A stretch of DNA of 64,000 bases from CBDDFV01 sp965227335 (GTDB taxonomy: Bacteria; Planctomycetota; Phycisphaerae; Phycisphaerales; SM1A02): the NCBI GenBank assembly GCA_965227335.1, contig CBDDFV010000001.1, positions 744,001 to 808,000 on the forward strand, in the 5' to 3' direction. Each line of letters opens with the position of its first letter. Position 1 is the stretch's first letter. Both the position numbers and the translations under genes were made by a program. Positions 8,147 through 16,046 of this stretch are shown here, one piece after another. The notes under the pieces are model-generated. The model saw nothing but the letters and a program-made list of their open reading frames with translations, made no database searches and was not told where the DNA came from.

Positions 8147-9613
8147 TCACTTGAGCACCTCGTTCCGCAGATACGACGTCGCGTCCGCGAACGTCTCCGA
8201 ACCGGTCACGCTCGCCGCCGTCGCGAGCCCGACGCCGATGATCACGATGATCGCGACGATGATCTTGCCGACATCCTGCCCCTTCAGGCTCCCCAGCTCC
8301 TCCGCGGATCCGGACAGGTACGCGGACGCGGCGAAGAACTCCTCGCCGATCAGCGTGTAGTCGCACGCCGCGACGAAGAACGGCAGCTGCGCGGGCTGGG
8401 CCGTCCCCGCCACCTGGATCGCGCCGATCGAGTTCCCCGTCTCCGCCAGAATCAGCGATTCGGCGTAGAACATCCCCATGTAGAAGCACGCGGCGGGCTT
8501 GTCCCGCACCATCATCCCCGCCAGGTACGCCACGTAGCCGAACTGCTCGTTGGTCACGTAATAGATCAGGTCCTGGTTGAACGCGTCCGGACGACCCGCC
8601 TCGAGGAACGCGGCCTGCACCGTCTCCCGCGCCGCCGTCATCACCAGCGAACGCGCCGTCGGCACCTCGACTTTGGCGTCGTACTCCGCCGCCGTGCGCG
8701 CCACCCGCGAGAGGATCGTGATCCCCGCGATCGTCTGGACCTCGTTGACGTCCTGAATCCCCGGCACGAACAGGACCGGCCGCCCCATCTCCGTCGCCCG
8801 GCCCACCGCGTCGTCCACCGCCTCGAGGCCCGCGATCGTCCGCACCTTCAGCGGCCGCCCGCTCCGGGCCAGACCGATGAAGAGCACCACCGAGCCGCCG
8901 AAGATCAGCGTGAACAGACTGAGGTACGCCCGATCCCCGTCGAACCACTGGCGGGCGGTCGTGACCTCGCCCGTCGCGACCGGCGTCATGGCGCCGGATT
9001 CGGCGAGCGTCAACACCCGGAACGAATACGTGGCGTCCCGCGCGAGCTTGTCGACCACGTACTCGTAGTCACGCTCCGCCGGGTCCTCGTGCAGATCGAC
9101 GAACCCCGCGAACGCCCACGGCTCCACGGTCGCCGGATCAAACGTCGCTCTCGCCTCGGTCGCCGCCGCGATCCGCGCGGCCCGGATCTCCGCCCGCACC
9201 GCCGGGTCCAGCTCATCCGGCGTCGACGTCCACGCGCCGAGTTCAACGCCGAGGATCGCCTCCGTCGCCGCGATCTTCGCCGCCTCGACCGCCTGGTTGC
9301 GAGTCTCCTCGATGAGGTCCGCCAGCTCCGCCTCGTTCAGACTCCGCTCGACGGCGAACCGGACGATCGCCGGATCGTCCGGCGCGGTCCAGGTCAGCAC
9401 CGCCGCCTCGCCCTTGTCCCAGGGCTTGTCCCGAGCGTCGAGGTTCTCGACCGGAGGCGGGCCGTCGGACTGCGCCGCCGCGCCCCCGACCGCCGCGAGC
9501 AGCATCGCCGCTGCGGCGCCGAGCTGGTGGCTGAATGTCGGGCTGAATCGTGGGCTGAATCGTCGCTTCATGCCGCGCCTCCGCCTGCCGCCTGCGTGTG
9601 TCGAGCCGATCAT
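8147..9613 (-). CDS. Secreted/anchored protein with FnIII-like part and DUF6754-like domain
   Basis: This 488-residue protein has a signal-like N-terminus ending near an AAAQ sequence, then a segment resembling a fibronectin type III fold (VLTWTAPDDPAIVRFAVERS, later DYEYVVDKLARDATYSFRVL). A membrane helix follows (LSLFTLIFGGSVVLFIGLAR), then a domain of about 200 residues (GLEAVDDAVGRATEMGRPVLF, TARSLVMTAARE, FGYVAYLAGMMVRDKPAACF) and a last helix (IIVAIIVIIGVGLATAA). The C-terminal part resembles what I recall as DUF6754; that match comes from memory and needs a profile search. It overlaps the neighbouring 374-residue gene by 4 bp. Confidence 0.75.
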   Translation of the reverse strand: MIGSTHAGGRRRRGMKRRFSPRFSPTFSHQLGAAAAMLLAAVGGAAAQSDGPPPVENLDARDKPWDKGEAAVLTWTAPDDPAIVRFAVERSLNEAELADLIEETRNQAVEAAKIAATEAILGVELGAWTSTPDELDPAVRAEIRAARIAAATEARATFDPATVEPWAFAGFVDLHEDPAERDYEYVVDKLARDATYSFRVLTLAESGAMTPVATGEVTTARQWFDGDRAYLSLFTLIFGGSVVLFIGLARSGRPLKVRTIAGLEAVDDAVGRATEMGRPVLFVPGIQDVNEVQTIAGITILSRVARTAAEYDAKVEVPTARSLVMTAARETVQAAFLEAGRPDAFNQDLIYYVTNEQFGYVAYLAGMMVRDKPAACFYMGMFYAESLILAETGNSIGAIQVAGTAQPAQLPFFVAACDYTLIGEEFFAASAYLSGSAEELGSLKGQDVGKIIVAIIVIIGVGLATAASVTGSETFADATSYLRNEVLK

Positions 9614-10734
9614 CCTTCGATCAACTCGATGTTGGCCCGCGGGATCACCGCGGTGTCGCCGGATTCGAACTTCACTTCAAGCACCCGCGCCTTCGACCCG
9701 GAGTCGAGCACGGCCGGCGCGGCGGGCAGTCCCGCCACCGTGCCGATCACCCCGAAGTACGGGTCGCGAATCACCCGCACCAGCCGCCCGATTTCGAGGA
9801 GCCCGGGTTCGAAGTCCGCTTCCCCGGTGTCGACGTGCTCCGCCGCGAGCGGAATCAGAATTTCCGGCCGCATCACGCCCGCCCGGATCTGCGTCGCGCC
9901 GTTCACCGCGGCTTCGCGTCCGACGTGCGAGGCGAGGAGCTTGAACGTCCGCTCCGCCATCGCGATCTCGCCGAAGCCCTCGGTGACGACGATGGTCAGG
10001 CCCATGCGTTCCGAGCCGGTGATGGCGACGCCGAGGTCGTAGCCGAGAAAGTTCTTGAGATCCTCGTCGTCCATGCCGCCCGAGATCAGCGCCGCCGCGC
10101 CGACCTCCTTCGCCTTGCGGATCGCGGCGTCGGTCATGCGGGCCCCGCCGATGACGACCTTGTTCTTCATCTCCGGTTTGATCAGGTCGGCGGTCACTTC
10201 CTGGGCGTGATCCTCGCAGGCGAGGACGATCTCGCCGTGGGTTTCGCCGCCCACGCCGAAGATGCCCTGGATCATGGCGATGTCCGCCTCGATCACGCAG
10301 CCCTCCTCTGGCAGCACCTCGACCACATCCCCGCTCAGGTACGCCTGCACGCGGACCGGGATCGGGTCGCCGCGGATGATGAGCTGTCCGGTGACCGGCG
10401 AGACCGTCTCGAGCACGCCGGCGTACTTCGCCTTGTACTCGTTCTTGAACATCCCGAAGATGCCCTTGGTGCGGGCGATGGGTTCGCCGACCTCGATCGC
10501 CTCGCCTTCCTGCTTGAGCATGCACTCGACGACGTCGCCGGGCGGCAGCGAGAGCGCATTCGCCAGGTTCACGGGGAAGATGTCGCCGGGCATGAAGGTC
10601 TCGGCCACGACGTCCGTGCCCTTGACGCGGTCGCCGACGGCCACCGCCACCTCGCCCTTGATGGGAAGGATGCGACGCACGCGGTGCGTGGTGCGGGCGG
10701 TCACTTTGAGTCCGGGGGTGTATGCGTGAGCCAT
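9610..10734 (-). CDS. Barrel-sandwich/KOW-type protein, MutL cluster
   Basis: This 374-residue soluble protein is of unknown function. Its N-terminus resembles the barrel-sandwich module of RnfC-type proteins (ILPIKGEVAVAVGDRVKGTD). A central alpha/beta region follows (MKNKVVIGGARMTDAAIRKA, GAAALISGGMDDEDL, VVTEGFG). The C-terminal 70 residues contain a KOW-like motif (GRLVRVIRDPYFGVIGTV). It has no signal peptide or membrane helix, so it is cytoplasmic. It lies 40 bp downstream of the MutL-like ATPase gene and overlaps the next gene by 4 bp, which suggests that the ATPase and this protein form the cytoplasmic half of the system. Confidence 0.75.
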   Translation of the reverse strand: MAHAYTPGLKVTARTTHRVRRILPIKGEVAVAVGDRVKGTDVVAETFMPGDIFPVNLANALSLPPGDVVECMLKQEGEAIEVGEPIARTKGIFGMFKNEYKAKYAGVLETVSPVTGQLIIRGDPIPVRVQAYLSGDVVEVLPEEGCVIEADIAMIQGIFGVGGETHGEIVLACEDHAQEVTADLIKPEMKNKVVIGGARMTDAAIRKAKEVGAAALISGGMDDEDLKNFLGYDLGVAITGSERMGLTIVVTEGFGEIAMAERTFKLLASHVGREAAVNGATQIRAGVMRPEILIPLAAEHVDTGEADFEPGLLEIGRLVRVIRDPYFGVIGTVAGLPAAPAVLDSGSKARVLEVKFESGDTAVIPRANIELIEG

Positions 10735-10774
10735 ATCAGGTCAGGAGAGCAGGGGAGCAGGAGGGGGAGGGTGG

Positions 10775-12616
10775 TCAGGCGACGGGGGCGGGTTCGTCCT
10801 GGTAGAGGTCGACGGCGTCGACCCAGCCGCGGATGACGCGTTGGCATTCGGCGCGGTCTTCGGGGAGTTCGAGTGCGCGGCCGCGCCCGTCGAGGATCAG
10901 GCCGACGGTTCCGCCCTTGACCTCGCGGGTGATCTTCTTGCCGGAGCCGGCCCCGCAGTCGAAGCCGCGGGCCGGGCTGACGGCGACGGTCGCGGTCTCG
11001 CCGACGCCGAGCGGGATGAGCTTGAGATCGCCGAACGCGATCTCGCCGGATTCGTTCGCCCCGCCGCTCACGTCGTAGCTGAAGCACGTCTTCCCCGGCT
11101 TGCCCCGTCCCTTCGGTGCGACGCACGTGCCGAGGTAGACCAGGCAGTCCTTTTCGAAGACCTCCATCGCCGCCGTCGGATGCACTTCCGCCAGCACGCC
11201 GAGGTGGGGCATCATGAAGATCGAGTCCTTCGCGAGGGCGGTGAAGCCTTCAGGCTCGAAGGCGTCGATCAGCATCATCGCGGTCTGGTGCATCCGCGGG
11301 GCGTGGGAGAGGACGCCGCCCGACGCGACCAGCAGGTCGAGCTTCATGTTGTTGACGATCGTCTGCCCGCTCGTCTTCTGGTCGAAGGTGTCGCCGACCG
11401 TCCGCTGTTGCTGCACGCCCTTCAGCGTGGTGGCGAAGTCCTTGTGCTGGATGTACGCCAGCCGCAACGCCTCCCGCGCCACCGCCTGCTCGAAGACCAG
11501 CGCCTCGTGCGACTGCGGGATCGTGGTCGGGCGGATCATCTTGTTCTTGACGCGGTTGCGCAGCTCCCGCTCGTCCATGTCGAAATGAACCCACCGCAGC
11601 ACCATCGGCATCGTCGCCTCGGCGCACACGTTCGAGATCGAGTAGCTCATCCCGAGGTTCGCCGAGACCGTCCGGTTGAACGTCTTGTCGAAGACCGAGA
11701 AGACGTCCGTCGTCGCCCCGCCGATGTCGACCCCGACCACGTTGATGCCCTGACGCTCCGCAATCGTCTGCAGGATGTTCCCGACCGCCCCCGGCGTCGG
11801 CATGATCGGCGCGTCCGTCCAGTCCATCAGCATGTCGTAGCCCGGGGCGTGGGCCATCACGTGCTCGAGGAAGATGTCGTGAATCTTGTCCCGGGCCGGG
11901 CCGAGATTCTCCATCTCCAGCACCGGACGCAGGTTCTCCACGATCGACAACTCCACCGACTCGTCGAACACGTCCTCCACCAGCGGCGCGGCGTCCTTGT
12001 TCCCCGCAAAGATCAGCGGCATGCGGTACTCGTTGCCGAACCGCGGCTGCGGCTTCGCCGGCGCGATCAGCTCGCAGATCTCCGTCACCTTCTTCGAATC
12101 GCCCCCGTCCGTTCCCCCCGACACCAGGATCATGTCCGGACGCAACTCCCGGATCCGCTGGATCTGCTCGTGCGGCCGGCGCTTGTCGTTCGACGCGATC
12201 ACGTCCATCACGATCGCGCCCGCGCCGAGCGCGGCCCGCTTCGCGCTCGCCGCGGTCATGCTCGCCACCACGCCCGCCACCATCATCTGCAGACCCCCGC
12301 CCGCCGACGACGTCGAGATGTAGATGTCGCACCCCGCGTCATCCGTCGCCGGATGAATGATCCGCCCGTCGTCGCCGATCAGCTTCCGACCCGCGATCTC
12401 GCCGATCTCCGTGACCGCGTTCGCGACGCCGATCGTGACGTTCGCGAAGGGCTCCTCCACCGTCGTGGGGGCCTCGCCGCGATACGTCTGGCGGTACGAA
12501 CCGTCCGCCTGACGTTCGATCATGATGGCCTTCGTCGTGGTGCTGCCGCAGTCCGTGGCGAGAATCACGCGAATCTCTTCAGGATTGATCCGGTCGGAAG
12601 TGCTTGAAGTGCTCAT
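10775..12616 (-). CDS. MutL/GlmL-family ASKHA ATPase
   Basis: This 613-residue protein belongs to the family named for MutL of clostridial glutamate mutase operons, where it is thought to reactivate the B12 enzyme. It is unrelated to mismatch-repair MutL. Two ASKHA nucleotide-binding loops are visible: ILATDCGSTTTKAIMIE near residue 18 and VVGVDIGGATTDVFSVF in the middle. ISTSSAGGGLQMMVAG and ILVSGGTDGGD are also typical of the family. No mutS or mutE gene lies nearby; its neighbours are membrane proteins. It therefore probably drives ATP-dependent remodelling of the products of this operon. It overlaps the upstream small gene by 4 bp. Confidence 0.85.
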   Translation of the reverse strand: MSTSSTSDRINPEEIRVILATDCGSTTTKAIMIERQADGSYRQTYRGEAPTTVEEPFANVTIGVANAVTEIGEIAGRKLIGDDGRIIHPATDDAGCDIYISTSSAGGGLQMMVAGVVASMTAASAKRAALGAGAIVMDVIASNDKRRPHEQIQRIRELRPDMILVSGGTDGGDSKKVTEICELIAPAKPQPRFGNEYRMPLIFAGNKDAAPLVEDVFDESVELSIVENLRPVLEMENLGPARDKIHDIFLEHVMAHAPGYDMLMDWTDAPIMPTPGAVGNILQTIAERQGINVVGVDIGGATTDVFSVFDKTFNRTVSANLGMSYSISNVCAEATMPMVLRWVHFDMDERELRNRVKNKMIRPTTIPQSHEALVFEQAVAREALRLAYIQHKDFATTLKGVQQQRTVGDTFDQKTSGQTIVNNMKLDLLVASGGVLSHAPRMHQTAMMLIDAFEPEGFTALAKDSIFMMPHLGVLAEVHPTAAMEVFEKDCLVYLGTCVAPKGRGKPGKTCFSYDVSGGANESGEIAFGDLKLIPLGVGETATVAVSPARGFDCGAGSGKKITREVKGGTVGLILDGRGRALELPEDRAECQRVIRGWVDAVDLYQDEPAPVA

Positions 12617-13053
12617 GCCTGCGAAGTGGGGGGCTCGGGCGACGAGACGCCCGATTCGGGGTGATCAGAAGGATTCATGGATTCGCCGCCGTCCGTCGGA
12701 ACCGCCGTCGCCGGCTCGTCTCCCGCCTCCAGCGCCGCGAGACGTTCGGCAATGTACGTCGTGCTGCCGCGATGCTCGAGAAAGCTCGCCAGCATCGAGT
12801 AATCATCGACGAAGCGGTCCGGCGCCACCGCCCGCAACGCCGGACGGAAGAAGTGCATCGCCTGCGATGTCACGTAGTTCAGCGGCTGGGCCAGTTCCTG
12901 ACCGACCAGCCGCAACGCCGGGTTGTAGAACTTTCGCCGCACCACCGACGCGCACCAGCGGTCGATCACCGCCCGCTGCTCCGGCGTCGGCTCCGGCGGA
13001 CTGTCCGAAGACTCCACCGCAAACGCATGTCGGATCCCGTCGCGCCAGCTCAT
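12613..13053 (-). CDS. Small soluble protein, MutL cluster
   Basis: This 146-residue protein has no family I can name. It looks mainly helical for the first 110 residues (VIDRWCASVVRRKFYNPALR, AMHFFRPALRAVAPDRFVDD) and ends in a disordered acidic, Pro/Ser-rich tail. There is no signal peptide. I chose the ATG at 13053 because it overlaps the stop of the upstream gene as ATGA; a longer frame upstream only shadows the neighbouring coding sequence. Its stop in turn overlaps the start of the MutL-like gene by 4 bp, which suggests a stoichiometric partner of that ATPase. Confidence 0.75.
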   Translation of the reverse strand: MSWRDGIRHAFAVESSDSPPEPTPEQRAVIDRWCASVVRRKFYNPALRLVGQELAQPLNYVTSQAMHFFRPALRAVAPDRFVDDYSMLASFLEHRGSTTYIAERLAALEAGDEPATAVPTDGGESMNPSDHPESGVSSPEPPTSQA

Positions 13054-13562
13054 GTCTTCGGCGCCTCCGGCGAACCCGGCGCCTCGCCCGCCGTCCGGGT
13101 CTCGATCCACGACCGCACCGCGGTCGCCGTCGACGCGTCGAGCGGCAGCAGCACCGGCGTCGCGCCCCATTCCCACCGACGCTCCGTCGGACGCGACGAC
13201 AAGGTCAGCACCTCGTCCTGTCGACGGACGCTCCGAACCGTCGACCACGCCCGCGTCCGCACGCCGAAGAGACTCCGCATCCGAACGCCGTCCGCGTCCA
13301 CGGCGTACTCGGTGGGCAGGTAGTAGCGATGCAGGGAGCCCAGCAGCACCAGCGCGGCGGCGCACGCGGTGAACCAGAACCCGAGCCCCGAAGCGTCGAG
13401 GAAGAACGCCGCGCCCAACGCCAGCAGCAGCACGACCGTGGTCGCGGCGGCGGCCTGGCCGGGTCGCTCGCGTGCGGGGTGGCGTCGCCAGATCAACGTC
13501 GCCGCGCCGCCGCGAACAGCGACGTGAGCCGGGTCGGTCGGACTGGCGGCAGCAACAGACAT
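13050..13562 (-). CDS. Two-helix membrane protein with bacterial PH-like domain
   Basis: This 170-residue protein is the first gene of the eight-gene cluster. A basic N-terminus is followed by two hydrophobic helices (AAAATTVVLLLALGAAFFL and FWFTACAAALVLLGSLH). A cytoplasmic domain then reads YAVDADGVRMRSLFGVRTRA and VLTLSSR, the pattern of bacterial PH (bPH2-like) domains. The fold assignment is tentative. I chose the ATG at 13562; a TACACT hexamer ends 9 nt upstream and no ribosome binding site is seen, so the operon may be leaderless. It is divergent from the dioxygenase gene at 13704. Confidence 0.7.
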   Translation of the reverse strand: MSVAAASPTDPAHVAVRGGAATLIWRRHPARERPGQAAAATTVVLLLALGAAFFLDASGLGFWFTACAAALVLLGSLHRYYLPTEYAVDADGVRMRSLFGVRTRAWSTVRSVRRQDEVLTLSSRPTERRWEWGATPVLLPLDASTATAVRSWIETRTAGEAPGSPEAPKT

Positions 13563-13571
13563 GGACGGGCG

Positions 13572-13577
13572 AGTGTA
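13572..13577 (-). promoter_or_regulatory. -10-like hexamer before the MutL cluster
   Basis: TACACT on the minus strand ends 9 nt before the ATG at 13562. There is no Shine-Dalgarno sequence between them. This fits the leaderless-promoter pattern of the window; no clear -35 is visible. Confidence 0.4.
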
Positions 13578-13703
13578 CTCGAACCCGATCCGGCCCGCAG
13601 CACCACGCGGGTCCGCCGGGGCCGAATCCCTCTTGCCTCCCGCCGCTCCCGGAGTAGGCTTGAGGACCGGACGTCGTTCCCTGCCCCTTCCCGGAGACCG
13701 CCC

Positions 13704-14282
13704 ATGGCGACCCTGAACGCGAAGCCTGCGACCAAATCGTGCCTCCCGCCGATCAACCTCATGAAGTGGGTCGAGGAGCACCGCGACGAACTGAAGCCGC
13801 CGGTCGGGAACAAGTATCTCTACGACGGCGAGAACTTCTTCGTGATGGTCATCGGCGGCCCGAACGCCCGGAACGACTTCCACATCACCGACTCGGAGGA
13901 GTACTTCTACCAGGTGAAGGGCGACATGGTGGTCCGCATCATCGAGGACGGCGAGATCCGGGACATCCCCCTTCGCGAGGGCGAGACGTTCTTCATCCCG
14001 CCCAACGTGCCGCACTCGCCGCAGCGTCCGCCCGGCACGATCGGCGTCGTGGTCGAACGCGTGCGTCCCGCGGGCGAAACCGAACACGTCGTCTTCTTCT
14101 GCGACAACTGCCACGAACTGGTGCACGACCTCGAGTTCGACTGCAAGGACATCGTCGAGCACTTCGCCCAGGCGATGGAGGACTTCTGGGCCGACGAGGA
14201 ACGCTCGACCTGCAGAAACTGCGGAACCCGCGTGATGAAGGCCGGCCCCTGTCCCGCCGACCTGCCGGCGCTGCGGTCGTGA
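13704..14282 (+). CDS. nbaC: 3-hydroxyanthranilate 3,4-dioxygenase
   Basis: This 192-residue cupin opens the ring of 3-hydroxyanthranilate with O2 to give 2-amino-3-carboxymuconate semialdehyde. Iron ligands are visible as the His and Glu in NDFHITDSEEYFYQVKGDM and the His in PNVPHSPQRP. The C-terminus carries the rubredoxin-like metal site of the bacterial enzymes (CDNCHELVHDLEF and CRNCG). I chose the ATG at 13704, which has GGAG 8 nt upstream and starts the conserved PPINLMKWVEEHRDELKPPV region. Its stop overlaps the GTG of the decarboxylase gene (GTGA), so the two steps are translationally coupled. Confidence 0.95.
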   Translation: MATLNAKPATKSCLPPINLMKWVEEHRDELKPPVGNKYLYDGENFFVMVIGGPNARNDFHITDSEEYFYQVKGDMVVRIIEDGEIRDIPLREGETFFIPPNVPHSPQRPPGTIGVVVERVRPAGETEHVVFFCDNCHELVHDLEFDCKDIVEHFAQAMEDFWADEERSTCRNCGTRVMKAGPCPADLPALRS

Positions 14283-15331
14283 CCAGCCCCCTCCGCATCG
14301 ACGTCCACACCCACATCCTCCCGAAGACGTGGCCCGACCTGCGCGAACGCTACGGCTACGGCGGGTGGATCGCCCTCGAACACCACTGCCCCGGCTGCGC
14401 TCGGATGGTCTCCGACGGAAAACTCTTCCGCGAGATCGAAGCAAACTGCTGGGACCCCGGTGTCCGCTGCGAGGAGTGCGACACCGCCGGCGTCCATGTC
14501 CAGGTGCTGTCCACCGTGCCCGTCATGTTCGGCTACTGGGCGAAACCCGCCGACGCCCATGACCTGTCGCAGATCCTCAATGAACACATCGCCGGCGTCT
14601 GCCGCGCGGCGCCCGACCGCTTCATCGGCCTCGGCACCCTCCCCATGCAGGCCCCCGATCGCGCCGTGCAGGAACTCGAACGCTGCGTCGGGGAGCTCGG
14701 CCTCGTCGGCGTCGAGATCGGCTCCCACATCAACGACTGGAACCTCGACGCCCCCGAACTCTTCCCCGTCTTCGAGGCCGCCGCTGAACTCGGCGCGGCG
14801 GTCTTCGTCCACCCCTGGGACATGATGGCGAAGGACAAGATGCCGAAGTACTGGCTCCCCTGGCTCGTCGGCATGCCCGCGGAGACCTCGCTCGCCATCT
14901 GTTCGATGATCTTCGGCGGCGTCTTCGAGCGTCTCCCGAACCTCCGCGTCTGCTTCGCCCACGGCGGCGGCGCGTTCCCCTTCACCATCGGTCGCGTCGA
15001 GCACGGCTTCCACGTCCGCCCCGACCTCTGCGCCGTCGACAACGACGTCAACCCCCGCGAGTACCTCGGGAAGTTCTGGGTCGACTCCCTCGTCCACGAC
15101 GCCGACGCCCTCCGCCTGCTCAACACGATCATGGGCGAGAACCGCATCGCCCTCGGCAGCGACTACCCCTTCCCGCTCGGCGAACACCGCCCCGGTGAAC
15201 TCATCGACTCGATGGATGACTTCTCCGACGAGTGGAAGGCGAAGCTGCTGGGACTGAACGCGTGCGAGTTCCTGGGCGTCGACGCCGCGCGATTTGAAGG
15301 GGCCCCGGCTTCCGGCTCCGCCGGAGGTTGA
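14279..15331 (+). CDS. nbaD: Aminocarboxymuconate-semialdehyde decarboxylase (ACMSD)
   Basis: This 350-residue amidohydrolase-superfamily enzyme decarboxylates 2-amino-3-carboxymuconate semialdehyde, sending the carbon to catabolism rather than to quinolinate and NAD. Metal ligands appear as HTH in RIDVHTHILPK, the His in FVHPWDMM, and the Asp in LGSDYPFPLGEH. The start is the GTG at 14279, which overlaps the dioxygenase stop. The last eight residues (PASGSAGG) are encoded by a small GGCTCCGCC hairpin, so a repeat has probably replaced the original end of the gene. A 64-bp tandem hairpin array begins 20 bp after the stop. Confidence 0.95.
   Translation: MTSPLRIDVHTHILPKTWPDLRERYGYGGWIALEHHCPGCARMVSDGKLFREIEANCWDPGVRCEECDTAGVHVQVLSTVPVMFGYWAKPADAHDLSQILNEHIAGVCRAAPDRFIGLGTLPMQAPDRAVQELERCVGELGLVGVEIGSHINDWNLDAPELFPVFEAAAELGAAVFVHPWDMMAKDKMPKYWLPWLVGMPAETSLAICSMIFGGVFERLPNLRVCFAHGGGAFPFTIGRVEHGFHVRPDLCAVDNDVNPREYLGKFWVDSLVHDADALRLLNTIMGENRIALGSDYPFPLGEHRPGELIDSMDDFSDEWKAKLLGLNACEFLGVDAARFEGAPASGSAGG
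15311..15325. repeat. GGCTCCGCC hairpin at the end of the ACMSD gene
   Basis: TCCGGC-TCC-GCCGGA forms a 6-bp stem with a 3-nt loop inside the last codons of the ACMSD gene. The GGCTCCGCC core is shared with the 64-bp array next to it and with the hairpin at 24809-24825. Confidence 0.6.
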
Positions 15332-15350
15332 CCCGCGCGGCTCATTGCGG

Positions 15351-15798
15351 CGCCGGGGGGGAACGCCCGATTGCTTGTGGCGGGTCCGACGGCGGAGCCG
15401 TCGGCTTGGGGGGACGCCGGGGGGGAACACGCGATTGCTTGTGGCGGGTCCGACGGCGGAGCCGTCGGCTTGGGGCGGCGCCGGGGGGGAACGCCGGATT
15501 GCTTGTGTCGGGTCCGACGGCGGAGCCGTCGGCTTGGGGGGACGCCGGGGGGGAACACCCGATTGCATGTGTCGGGTCCGACGGCGGAGCCGTCGGCTTG
15601 GGGGGACGCCGGGGGGGAACACGCGATTGCTTGTGGCGGGTCCGACGGCGGAGCCGTCGGGTTGGGGCGACGCCGGGGGGGAACGCCGGATTGCTTGTGT
15701 CGGGTCCGACGGCGGAGCCGTCGGCTTGGGGGGACGCCGGGGGGGAACACGCGATTGCTTGTGTCGGGTCCGACGGCGGAGCCGTCGGCTTGGGGGGG
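15351..15798. repeat. 64-bp tandem repeat, seven copies, each with a palindrome
   Basis: Seven head-to-tail units of exactly 64 bp fill 448 bp with no change in spacing. Each unit contains the perfect palindrome CCGACGGC-GGA-GCCGTCGG (8-bp stem, 3-nt loop; first copy 15386-15404), a G-rich run (CGCCGGGGGGGAAC), and a short ATTGCTTGTG segment. Units differ at only a few positions, for example GTGGC against GTGTC and ACGCGATT against CGCCGGATT. Because 64 is not a multiple of three the array is unlikely to code for protein. It lies between the ACMSD gene and the convergent beta-helix gene. Confidence 0.95.
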
Positions 15799-15824
15799 AG
15801 CGGCGGGGCGTTCGCCTGCGCACA

Positions 15825-15856
15825 AGCGACGCTCGATCGCACGATCGAGCGTCGCT
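15825..15856. repeat. 32-nt near-perfect palindrome
   Basis: AGCGACGCTCGATCG and its exact reverse complement are separated by only CA, giving 15-bp arms. A second hairpin with a 7-bp stem (CGCCCCG / CGGGGCG) follows at 15865-15883. Neither has a T-run, so they are not ordinary terminators. Confidence 0.85.
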
Positions 15857-15957
15857 GAAGTGAGCGCCCCGAACACCGGGGCGAACAGAGTGCGTGGATG
15901 TCCCGGCCGCCTTCACGCACGCTCGCGAAGGCGGGATTCGGCGGCGAATCGCGCAGG

Positions 15958-15992
15958 AAAAACGGCGCCCGACCCGCAGGAGTCGGACGCCG
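15958..15992 (-). terminator. Terminator of the beta-helix gene
   Basis: On the minus strand, CGGCGTCCGAC and GTCGGGCGCCG form an 11-bp stem with one mismatch, followed directly by five T. It lies 54 bp past the stop of the gene at 16047. Confidence 0.75.
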
Positions 15993-16046
15993 AAAGAAAG
16001 TGAACGACGTCACATGACGCCGGTGAGACTCGCCGGCCGCGCGTGA

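Noticed and set aside
10775..12616. DNA mismatch repair MutL
   Set aside because: The sequence has ASKHA nucleotide loops, not the GHKL motifs of mismatch-repair MutL.
10775..12616. Glutamate mutase system
   Set aside because: No mutS, mutE or other B12-binding protein (DxHxxG motif) occurs in the window.
15351..15798. CRISPR array
   Set aside because: Units are tandem with almost no variable spacer, the repeat is palindromic over its core, and no cas genes are near.
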